In this document: positions 20,356 to 28,128 of the stretch, in pieces
Layout of the letters: the number at the start of each line of letters is the position of its first letter
Position numbering within the stretch: position 1 is the stretch's first letter
Assembly: GCA_031263485.1 (NCBI GenBank)
Contig: JAISFS010000243.1
Location: 1 to 50,820 of the forward strand
Length of the DNA: 50,820 nt
Direction: 5' to 3'
Source: Deltaproteobacteria bacterium
GTDB taxonomy: Bacteria; Desulfobacterota; Desulfarculia; Adiutricales; Adiutricaceae
The notes under the pieces: model-generated
Told to the model about the DNA's origin: nothing
The model's input: only the letters and a program-made list of their open reading frames with translations
The model's database searches: none
Position numbers and translations under genes: made by a program

Positions 20356-21291
20356 GTGATCCCCTTGACGGACTCCGGGCATTTCGCCCTGGCGCTCGCG
20401 GCGGCGCTCGCGCTCGCTTTGCTCATGACGAGAGCAGCACTGGCAGCCGGCGCGGCGCCCCTGCGTCCGCGCGGCGCGGCGGGCCCCCGTCCCGGCGGCC
20501 CCGAAACCCCCAAGCCCAGGCTCAAGGCCCTGGGCGGCTTCGCCGCGGCCGCCGGGGTGGCCGTCTGGATAGCCCTCTCGGTCATGGGCAGCCCGGGAGA
20601 CGACGAGACGTCGGCCCCGCCGCCCGCGGAACCGGAGGCGCCGGCCCCTCCGCCCGCCTCTCAGTCCCTGAGCTTCAGGATAGATCCGCCCCCCGAGGTC
20701 GTTACCAACCCGGAGCTCCCGGAGGAGCCCCCGGCGACGGAGGAAAACCCCGGCGGGCCCGCAGGCGCCGTCCGCGCCGTGGGCGGGGTCTTCGCGCCGG
20801 AGGAACTGGAGACGGACTGGCCCGGCGGAGCCGTCGGCCTCGTCCGCGTCGGCGCCTCGGAGATGGCCCCTGTCATAAGCCGCATGGAGCCGGTGGGCAG
20901 GAGGCTTGATCCCGACAACCCCGTCCCCAAGGCGGAACGTATCGAGCTCGAGCCCCCCGACCCCGCGGCGGATCCCAAGCCCCGCCGCCCGAGGCTTTCG
21001 ATCCCGCCCCCGGAGGCGGCGAGCCCCGCGGATTCCTCCGCCCCCTCCGACGGCAGGCGCCGCTATACCATCATCCTGGGTTCGTTCAGCAAGGAGGACA
21101 ACGCCGTCAGGCTCCGCGAGCGGCTGGAAGGTGAGGGGCTCCCCGCCGAGGTCATCTCGGTCGTGGTGAACAACCAGCCCTGGTGGAGGGTGATGAGCGG
21201 AGTCTTCGAGGACCAGGCGGCGGCCGAGGCGTACGGTCGGGAGCTGAGGCGCAAGAACCTGGTGGAGCGGCCGTATATAAAGATATTGTAA
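20356..21291 (+). CDS. SPOR-domain membrane protein
   Basis: Protein of 311 residues. The C-terminal 75 residues form a SPOR domain (YTIILGSFSKEDNAVRLRERL ... WWRVMSGVFEDQAAAEAYGREL), which binds glycan strands lacking stem peptides at division sites. The N-terminus has two hydrophobic segments, at about 9-32 and 57-75, and then a long Pro/Glu/Ala-rich linker that spans the periplasm. The start is GTG at 20356 with GGGGAA a few bases upstream, 13 bases after pssA, so translation may be coupled. It resembles FtsN/DedD-type proteins in layout rather than sequence. The likely role is at the septum or in cell-wall remodelling; the link to phospholipid synthesis is only by position. Confidence 0.88.
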   Translation: MIPLTDSGHFALALAAALALALLMTRAALAAGAAPLRPRGAAGPRPGGPETPKPRLKALGGFAAAAGVAVWIALSVMGSPGDDETSAPPPAEPEAPAPPPASQSLSFRIDPPPEVVTNPELPEEPPATEENPGGPAGAVRAVGGVFAPEELETDWPGGAVGLVRVGASEMAPVISRMEPVGRRLDPDNPVPKAERIELEPPDPAADPKPRRPRLSIPPPEAASPADSSAPSDGRRRYTIILGSFSKEDNAVRLRERLEGEGLPAEVISVVVNNQPWWRVMSGVFEDQAAAEAYGRELRRKNLVERPYIKIL

Positions 21292-21335
21292 TCGTTCCGC
21301 CGCCCGCCCTGGCCCGCGTTCGGCCTCCGATACGA

Positions 21336-21389
21336 CTCGGCGTAAAGGGCCCCAGGTCCCGGCTCGGCGTCAAGGGCCCCAGGTCCCGG
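21336..21389. repeat. 27-bp tandem duplication
   Basis: Two consecutive units beginning CTCGGCGTAAAGGGCCCCAG (second with C for one A) lie in the short spacer between the SPOR gene and the fumarase gene. Confidence 0.92.
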
Positions 21390-21540
21390 CTCGGGTGCCT
21401 GAGGCTTCCGTCCGCCATGCCGGACGGGCCTGCTCCCGGTCCGCCCAGGACCCGCCGTCGCGCCCCGCAGGGGACGCCGGTCACGCCGGTCGCCGGACGC
21501 CCCATAGGCCATATCGCCAAAGGACCAATCCAGAGGACCC

Positions 21541-22380
21541 ATGAGGATTATCCCGTCCGAGGAGCTCTACCTCGCCGTCAAAAGCCTGTTCCTTGAGACC
21601 GCCTTCCGTCTTCCCGCCAGGGTGGAGGAGGATCTCGCCGGCGCGCTCACGCGCGAGGAGTCCCCTCAGGGCAGGAGCGTGCTCGGAATCCTCTCCGAGA
21701 ACATGCGCGAGGCCCGCGAGAGCCGCATCCCCCTGTGCCAGGACACCGGGCTGCCGCAGATCCTCCTGGAGTGCGGCCACGAGGTGGCCTGGTCGGGGGA
21801 GCCGCCCGCGGAGGCGTGCGAGCGCGGGGCCCGGGACGCCTATCGGGAAGGCGGGCTCAGGGCCTCCGGCTGCCTCCCGCTCACCCGCGAGAACCTCGGC
21901 TACTCCCTCCCCGTGAGCGTGGAGTACCTGCCGGTCGCGGGGGACCGGGCCACCGTCTACACCCTCGCCAAGGGCGGCGGCTGCGACAACAAGAGCGTCC
22001 TCGTGAACCTCCCCCCCACCGCCGGCAGGGACGAGGCCGTCCGCGCGGCCTCCGGGGCGGCCATGGCCGCGGGTCCCGACGCCTGCCCGCCCTTCTACAT
22101 GGGCGTCTGCGTGGGCGGCACCTTCGAGTCCGCCCCGCGCTACGCGCGGAAGGCGCTGTGGGGCATCCTCTGGGGGCCTCCGCCTACGGACGAGGAGGCG
22201 GCGCTGGCCCGGGACATCGCCCTTGCCCTGAACGCCTCCGGGCTTGGGCCCCTGTGCGTAGGCGGGCGGGTGACCGTACTGGGCGTGAGGGCGGCGGTCA
22301 GGCCCACCCACATCGCCTCCCTGCCCGTCGCCGTGAACCTGTGCTGCCACAGCTTCCGCCCGGGCAGGGCCGTCCTCTGA
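21541..22380 (+). CDS. class I fumarate hydratase, alpha (N-terminal) subunit
   Basis: Protein of 279 residues matching the alpha subunit of two-subunit, iron-sulfur class I fumarases and tartrate dehydratases. These interconvert fumarate and malate (or dehydrate tartrate) with a [4Fe-4S] cluster. The three cluster cysteines are visible: C66 (PLCQDTG), C148 (GGGCDNKS) and C190 (MGVCVGGT). The length is that of the separate alpha subunit, not of the fused enzyme. The ATG has GAGGA 3 bases upstream and AAAGGA further up. The beta subunit, normally directly downstream, is absent: the next 900 bases are tandem repeats and then a sensor kinase. It must be encoded elsewhere or have been lost. Confidence 0.92.
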   Translation: MRIIPSEELYLAVKSLFLETAFRLPARVEEDLAGALTREESPQGRSVLGILSENMREARESRIPLCQDTGLPQILLECGHEVAWSGEPPAEACERGARDAYREGGLRASGCLPLTRENLGYSLPVSVEYLPVAGDRATVYTLAKGGGCDNKSVLVNLPPTAGRDEAVRAASGAAMAAGPDACPPFYMGVCVGGTFESAPRYARKALWGILWGPPPTDEEAALARDIALALNASGLGPLCVGGRVTVLGVRAAVRPTHIASLPVAVNLCCHSFRPGRAVL

Positions 22381-22425
22381 ATTCAGTTTCCCGGGTCTGC
22401 GGCGCGGCCCTCGCGCCCTGGCTTC

Positions 22426-22631
22426 ACGCTCCCCCCTGCGGCATAGCGCCTTCGCGTAGCGCGGCCCCCCTACGGAATTCTCGGCCCTGCGGCGCACGCT
22501 CCCCCCTGCGGCATAGCGCCCTCGCGTAGCGCGGCCCCTGCGGAATTCTCGGCCCCGCGGCACACGCTCCCCCCTGCGGCATAGCGCCCTCGCGTAGCAC
22601 GGCCCCTGCGCAATTCTCGGCCCCGCGGCGC
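22426..22631. repeat. 68-70-bp tandem repeat, three copies
   Basis: Units start at 22426, 22496 and 22564 (periods 70 and 68). Each contains CTCCCCCCTGCGGCATAGCG, CTCGCGTAGC and (in the first two) GGAATTCTCGGCCC. The copies differ by few bases, so the duplication is fairly young. Confidence 0.95.
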
Positions 22632-22839
22632 ACGGCCCCTCGGCTACATTGTAGCCATCGCGGCGCACGGCCCCCCAGTTGCATTGTCACCATCGCGGCG
22701 CGCATCCCCCCAGCCGCATTAGCGGCAACGCGGCGCACGGCACCCCAGCCGCATTGGCGCCATCGCGGCGCGGGCCCCTCAGCCGCATTGGCGCCATCGC
22801 GACGCTCGGCCCCCCAGCCGCATTAGCGCGCCATCGCGG
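22626..22839. repeat. 35-bp tandem repeat, six copies
   Basis: Units start at 22626, 22661, 22696, 22731, 22766 and 22800, each close to CGGCGCACGGCCCCCCAGCC followed by GCATTGGCGCCATCG. The array abuts the 68-bp array with a shared GCGGCGCACGG junction, so one may have grown from the end of the other. Confidence 0.95.
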
Positions 22840-23318
22840 CCCCGTAACGTCCATGCTCCCGCCGAAGGCACCTGAACTTCGGGAATGCCCGCCGTCTTGC
22901 GCCGGCCGCGAACGGCCATCCGCAGCCAGTCGCATGTTCCCCACGTGTAAAAATTTTCGCGCAGAAACCTGACTTTTTTCCGTTCCCGCAGCCGCGTGAG
23001 ACGCGTCCCAGCAATCCCGCATTCGAGGCTTCTGGGAACCTCCCGGAGGCAAAGCCGTAAGCGGCGGAGTGAGCCCCCTTCTGCACGTACGGAACTTCCC
23101 GGACTTGCGGGCCATGAATCCCTGAATTTCCCGCGCCCCTGCCCGCGACCGACCGGCGGTCCGCCACCGAACGGTCATTCGGACCCTATCATTGAAAAAC
23201 GTCCCCAGATTCCCTTAAAATGTTCGAGATCAAGTCCGTCAGGTGCCTTTGTCGGCCCCCGCGGCAGGCCCCGGAGGGGCCCCGCCCGGCCGTTAGATTG
23301 CCGGAGCGAAACCCGCGC

Positions 23319-26300
23319 ATGCACAGTACCCCGCCCACAACTCCCGCCCAAGCCCGCCCGCGGGGCCCCCGCGCCCGGGCTGCGTTTTTCGCGGGATTCA
23401 TGGCCTTCGCGCTCCTGGCGGCAACCCTGATCGGCCCGTCGGGACCGGCGGGGACGCCGTCCCCGCTCCATGCGGCGGGAACGCGGCCTCAGGAGAGTGG
23501 TTCGCCGGCCGAGGCGCTGTTCCGTGACTACCGCTCCGTGCCCGGGGTCACCCAGGAAGAGATAGATGACATAGAGCGGCTCAAGCGGGGCCGGAGCTTC
23601 CTCGTGTACGGCTCCTGCCCCACCACCGAGGCCTTCGTCTCGCACGACGGGCGGGTCGGGGGGTTCTCCGCCCACATGGCCTCCTGGCTGTCCGTCCTGT
23701 TCGGGATAGACGTGCAGCCGCGCGTCTACGACTGGGACAGGCTCATCGAGGGCCTGGAGTCCGGCGAGGTGGACTTCACCGGCGAACTCACCCCCACCGA
23801 GGAGCGTCGGAGCGAGTACCTGATGACCCCGCCCATCGCCGAGCGGGGCACCAAGTATTTCCGGATCTCCGGGTCCCCCCCGCTGGACGAGATAGCGGAG
23901 AGGCGCAGGCTCCGCTTCGCCTTCCTCTCCGGGACCGTGACCCAGCAGGCGGTCGCCGAGGCGAGCGACCGGCCCTTCGACCCCATAGAGACCCTGGACT
24001 ACGCCTCCGCCTACCTGCTCCTGTCCACGGGGCTCGCGGACGCCTTCATCGACGAGTCGCCAGCCGAGGCGGCCTTCGACTCCCACGGGGACGTGATAGC
24101 CGAGGACTTCATGCCGGTCATCTACTCCGACGTCTCGCTCGCCACGAGGAACCGGGAGTTGAAGTCGCTCGTCTCGGTCGTCACCAAGGCCATAGAGGCC
24201 GGGACCAACCAGGGCCTGATGGAGCTGTACGTCCGCGGCACCGCGGACTACAAAAGGCACAAGTACACGCTCCTGCTGAGTCCCGACGAGCTGAGGTTCC
24301 TGGAGCGGAGGATAGCCTCCGGCGATCCCATCCTCTTCGCCGCCGAGGACGACAACTACCCGGTCGCCTTCTTAAACGTCGAGGAGGGCGAGTTCCAGGG
24401 CATCGCGCTGGACGTCCTCCGCGAGATCTCCAAGATCTCCGGGCTCGCGTTCGAGCCCGTGAACAGCGGCCCTTCGGAGTGGACCGCGCTGCTGAGGACC
24501 CTGGACGAGGGCCGGGCGTCCGTCATCACCGAGCTCATCCGGAGCCCGGACCGCGAGGGCCGCTACCTCTGGACAGATCCGCCCTACAGTGGCGACAAGT
24601 ACGCGATGATCTCGCTTTCCGCCACGCCGGACAGGAATCTGAGCGAGATCCTCCTCTCCGACGTGGGCCTGGTCACCGGGACCGCCTGGGCCAACGCCTT
24701 CCGGACCTGGTTCCGCAACCACCCCCGGACGCGCGAATACGCAACGACGGATCAGGCCTTCGCGGCCCTGGAGCGCGGCGAGATCGAGCTCCTGATGGGG
24801 ACCAGGAACCTGAACCTGGGCATGACCAACTACCGCGAGCGCACGGGCTTCAAGGTGAACCACGTCTTCGACGTCGGCTTCGAATCCAACTTCGGGCTCA
24901 ACATCCACGAGACCATGGTCAGATCCCTCATCTCCAAGGCCATCCCGCTCGTGGACTGCCAGGCCATCACGGACCGCTGGCTCCAGCGCTCCTTCGACTA
25001 CCGGGGGACGCTCGCCCGCTCGCGCGTTCCCTGGCTGGCCGGGCTCGCGGCGTTCCTGGTGCTCCTCCTGGCCTTCAGCTCCTCCTACATGCGGCGCAAG
25101 TCCCGCGAGTCCAAGGAGCTTGAGCTTGAGGTACAGGACCGCACGGCGGAGATCGCCGGCCAGCGCGAGGAGGCGTACAGGCAACTCAAGGCCAGGGGGG
25201 ACTTCCTGGCCCGCATGAGCCACGAGATCCGCACCCCCATGAACGCCATCATCGGCATGGCGGAGCTGGCCCTGCGCGAACGGATCCCGGACGAGGCCTC
25301 GGAGATGATCTCGAACATCCTCCGGGCCGGGAACTCGCTTCTCACGATCATAAACGACATCCTGGACTTCTCGAAGATCGAGTCGGGCCGGATGGAGATA
25401 GTGCCTGCTGAGTACCGCCTGGGACAGCTCGTCTCGGACGCCGTGGGCATCGCGGGCACCCGCCTCTCCGGCAAGCCCGTGGAGTTCCTGGTGGAGGCCG
25501 ACCCCCGGCTCCCCGCGACCCTGTTCGGGGACGAGCTGCGCATCCGCCAGGTGATGCTGAACCTTCTGTCCAACGCCGCCAAGTACACGAAGACCGGCTG
25601 GGTACGCCTGAGGGTCGAGACCGGCACCCGCCTCTCCCCGGACGGCCTGTGCGCCTGGCCCCGCAGGCCGTCCGGCGAGACCTGCGAGTGGCACCCCGGC
25701 ATGGGCCCGCCCGCGACGCCTTCGGGGGAGTTCTGCGTCTGGCCGCCCCCGGACCCCGCCGACCGGGCGGTCGGGGACGCCGATACGGGACCGGCGGACG
25801 CGCCCGGCCCGGACGCGCCCGGCCCGGCCGCGTCCGCGGCAGTTGCCGCAGGTTCCGCCGGACCGCCTCCCCGCCTCGAACCACCCGACGCGACAGGACG
25901 GACGGGCCCGGAACTTTCGGGTGCCGGCGCGGCAGGACGGACAGGCCCGGAACTTTCGGGAGCCGACGCGGCGGCCGCCCGAGAGGACGGCGTGCCGGAG
26001 AGGGTCGTCCTGCGCATCGAGGTCTCCGACTCCGGCATAGGCATCAGACCCGAGGACATGTCCAAGCTCTTCGGGACCTTCGCGCAGGTGGACCAGCGCG
26101 CCAACCGGGGGATCGAGGGCACGGGGCTGGGGCTCGCCATCACCCGCAACCTGGCGGCACTCATGGGCGGCACGGTCACAGCCAGAAGCGAGTACGGCAA
26201 GGGTTCGGCATTCACGGCCGAGATCCCCCAGGACGTCCGGTGCCCCTACGTGCCGCTGGCGGCGCTGAAGGACTCCTCCGACGCCAGGGCGCTCTTCCTT

Positions 26301-27521
26301 GAGCCGGACCCCGCCCGGGCCGAGTCCCTCGAGTGGACGCTCGCGAGGCTGGGGGCCAGCTGGGAGATCGCGGGCGACCCGGTGAGCTTCAAGAACCTCC
26401 TGCGCGGGGGATCCTTCGCTTACGTCTTCGCCCAGGAGGAGGACGAGCTTCTGGCGGCCGGTCTCATCAGCGAGGCCGGAAGCGCCGCCAGGCCCGTCTA
26501 CCTTTCGCCCCCCGGCCAGAAGCCCGAGCGGATCCCCGGGGCGCTCTCGTGCCCGCGTCCGCTGTGGTCGCTCCCGCTCTCCAAGATCCTGAACGACGAG
26601 CAGGATGCCAGGCCGGTCCGCGAGCTCTCGAACGCGGCACTGACCGCGCCCACGGCGCGGGCCCTGGTGGTGGACGACCTGACCGTGAACCTCAAGGTGG
26701 CCAGGGGGCTCCTTGGGCCCTTCAAGGTGGAGGTGGACACCTGCGAGTCCGGGGCCGAGGCGGTCAGGCTGGCGGACGAGAGGGCCTACGACATCATCTT
26801 CATGGACCACGTGATGCCCGGCATGGACGGAATCGAGGCCACCGAGCGCATCCGTTCGGGGCCGAACGGACGCCAGGTGCCCATCATCGCGCTCACGGCC
26901 AACGCCGTCTCCGGCATGCGGGAGATGTTCATGTCGCACGGCATGAACGGCTTCATCTCCAAGCCCATCGAGACGGGCAAGCTCGAGGCGGCCCTCCGCG
27001 ACTGGCTCCCGCCGGACAAGATCGTGAAGCAGCCCGCCCCCGAGCCGCCTTCCAACGGCGGGGCCAAGGGAGCCAAAGGGCATAAGCCCCTGACGAGCCC
27101 CGCGGCCCCGGATCCGGCGCCCGCGCCTGCCAAGGCCCTGCGGCCGGACAAGGGCGGCGAGCACTTCCGGGACGGGGGCTTCGACCCGGACGCCTCGCTG
27201 GCCCAGCTGGCGGGCGACCATGAGCTCATGCTGGAGGTGCTCGAGCTCTACGTCGACTCCACCCCGGCGCTGCTGGACAGGATCCGCGGGCTTGACCCCG
27301 ACGACGTGGGCGGCTGCGCCACCGCCTTCCACACCATCAAGGGGGCGAGTCTCAACGTGGGCGCCCGGAAGGTTGGCGAGATGGCCGCCTCCCTGGAGAA
27401 GGCTGCGAAGGAAGGCGATGCCGAGACCGTGCTCCAGAACTGCCACGACTTCATCGAGACAGTCGAAGGACTCCTCTGGCAGATGACGAGCTACCTCAAG
27501 CACGTGTCGCCCGCCCACTGA
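23319..27521 (+). CDS. BvgS-like hybrid sensor histidine kinase
   Basis: Large two-component phosphorelay protein, about 1400 residues from ATG 23319; an ATG at 23220 would add 33 residues before the signal peptide. Order: a signal-anchor (AAFFAGFMAFALLAATL), two periplasmic solute-binding (SBP_bac_3) domains at about 75-290 and 320-570, a transmembrane helix (WLAGLAAFLVLLLAF), a short coiled coil, HisKA with the phospho-acceptor H635 (MSHEIRTPMNAI), and an ATPase domain with an N box at about 748 (NLLSNAAKY) and DSGIGI at about 904. Then come a degenerate receiver-like stretch, a receiver with D1163 (FMDHVMPGMDG) and an Hpt domain with H1338 (FHTIKGAS). About 110 Pro/Ala/Gly-rich residues are inserted between the N box and DSGIGI. 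It probably senses a small periplasmic solute, perhaps an amino acid. No response regulator is adjacent. Confidence 0.93.
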   Translation: MHSTPPTTPAQARPRGPRARAAFFAGFMAFALLAATLIGPSGPAGTPSPLHAAGTRPQESGSPAEALFRDYRSVPGVTQEEIDDIERLKRGRSFLVYGSCPTTEAFVSHDGRVGGFSAHMASWLSVLFGIDVQPRVYDWDRLIEGLESGEVDFTGELTPTEERRSEYLMTPPIAERGTKYFRISGSPPLDEIAERRRLRFAFLSGTVTQQAVAEASDRPFDPIETLDYASAYLLLSTGLADAFIDESPAEAAFDSHGDVIAEDFMPVIYSDVSLATRNRELKSLVSVVTKAIEAGTNQGLMELYVRGTADYKRHKYTLLLSPDELRFLERRIASGDPILFAAEDDNYPVAFLNVEEGEFQGIALDVLREISKISGLAFEPVNSGPSEWTALLRTLDEGRASVITELIRSPDREGRYLWTDPPYSGDKYAMISLSATPDRNLSEILLSDVGLVTGTAWANAFRTWFRNHPRTREYATTDQAFAALERGEIELLMGTRNLNLGMTNYRERTGFKVNHVFDVGFESNFGLNIHETMVRSLISKAIPLVDCQAITDRWLQRSFDYRGTLARSRVPWLAGLAAFLVLLLAFSSSYMRRKSRESKELELEVQDRTAEIAGQREEAYRQLKARGDFLARMSHEIRTPMNAIIGMAELALRERIPDEASEMISNILRAGNSLLTIINDILDFSKIESGRMEIVPAEYRLGQLVSDAVGIAGTRLSGKPVEFLVEADPRLPATLFGDELRIRQVMLNLLSNAAKYTKTGWVRLRVETGTRLSPDGLCAWPRRPSGETCEWHPGMGPPATPSGEFCVWPPPDPADRAVGDADTGPADAPGPDAPGPAASAAVAAGSAGPPPRLEPPDATGRTGPELSGAGAAGRTGPELSGADAAAAREDGVPERVVLRIEVSDSGIGIRPEDMSKLFGTFAQVDQRANRGIEGTGLGLAITRNLAALMGGTVTARSEYGKGSAFTAEIPQDVRCPYVPLAALKDSSDARALFLEPDPARAESLEWTLARLGASWEIAGDPVSFKNLLRGGSFAYVFAQEEDELLAAGLISEAGSAARPVYLSPPGQKPERIPGALSCPRPLWSLPLSKILNDEQDARPVRELSNAALTAPTARALVVDDLTVNLKVARGLLGPFKVEVDTCESGAEAVRLADERAYDIIFMDHVMPGMDGIEATERIRSGPNGRQVPIIALTANAVSGMREMFMSHGMNGFISKPIETGKLEAALRDWLPPDKIVKQPAPEPPSNGGAKGAKGHKPLTSPAAPDPAPAPAKALRPDKGGEHFRDGGFDPDASLAQLAGDHELMLEVLELYVDSTPALLDRIRGLDPDDVGGCATAFHTIKGASLNVGARKVGEMAASLEKAAKEGDAETVLQNCHDFIETVEGLLWQMTSYLKHVSPAH

Positions 27522-27527
27522 CCGCCG

Positions 27528-27562
27528 GACCGGGCCTGCGGCCCCCGCCCCGCGGCCCGGTC
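27528..27562 (+). terminator. possible terminator of the hybrid kinase gene
   Basis: GACCGGGC pairs with GCCCGGTC across a 19-base GC-rich loop, starting 6 bases after the stop codon. It has no T-run, so termination would be weak or Rho-assisted. Confidence 0.4.
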
Positions 27563-27750
27563 GCCGGGAGCACAACGCGCGACGCACGAATCGCATGACT
27601 TCGCCGGAGCCATCGCGGGGACGTATCGCCGCGATCCGCTCCTCCGACCGCCCTTCCGGATAGCGCACCGAAGGGGATATCCGGACATCGGCCCGCTACC
27701 GGATCCACGAACGTCACGGCAAACGGGGAGCGCGCCGAGGTCCGCCAGGG

Positions 27751-27790
27751 TCCCCGTCTGGGTCCGTCTGGGTCCGTCTGGGTCCGTCTG
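27751..27790. repeat. 10-bp tandem repeat, four copies
   Basis: GGTCCGTCTG three times in a row (27761-27790), preceded by one variant unit. Confidence 0.95.
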
Positions 27791-28128
27791 GACATCGCAT
27801 ACGACATCAGACAACGCGAAGAGGCTTCGGGGGCATCATCCGTACGGCTATCTTCCCGTGCATGTTACGGGCAGGCGAGCTCCGCGTGGCAAATTTCCCC
27901 GTTCCTCAAGCCATATCCGGAACGCGGGAGCGGAAGCCTCCTCTCTTGGCCGTCCGGAACCTCAAGAAGCCCGACATGTTCCGGACTGTGACACGGACGA
28001 AGAAAATGGTGAAATTGACGATAAGGACGAAAAGGGATAAACGTGAAGACTGATTCATCTTCCCTTTGTCCTTGTTGCCTCTCCAGGAAAGCCGACCGTA
28101 CCGGAGTCGGTCCTGAATCCCATTTCAA

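Larger units (their letters stand above)
22381..23318. other. non-coding region with two tandem arrays
   Basis: Apart from the arrays at 22426-22839 no gene was recognised. The last 480 bases lead to the hybrid kinase gene; a clear promoter was not found. Confidence 0.6.
27522..28128. other. non-coding spacer after the hybrid kinase gene
   Basis: No gene was seen. It contains a possible terminator hairpin (27528-27562) and a 10-bp tandem repeat (27751-27790). The GC content falls towards the ATPase-nuclease gene. Confidence 0.5.

Noticed and set aside
21481-22668. Minus-strand open frame across the fumarase gene and the tandem array, with a repeated Arg/Gly pattern
   Set aside because: Its repeats only mirror the 68-bp DNA array, and the rest is antisense to the fumarase gene.
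22426-22839. Possible CRISPR array
   Set aside because: Units follow each other without unique spacers, have no cas genes nearby and are simple tandem repeats.
24372-27668. Open frame of about 1100 codons opposite the hybrid kinase gene
   Set aside because: Antisense shadow; the plus-strand protein has all kinase, receiver and Hpt motifs.
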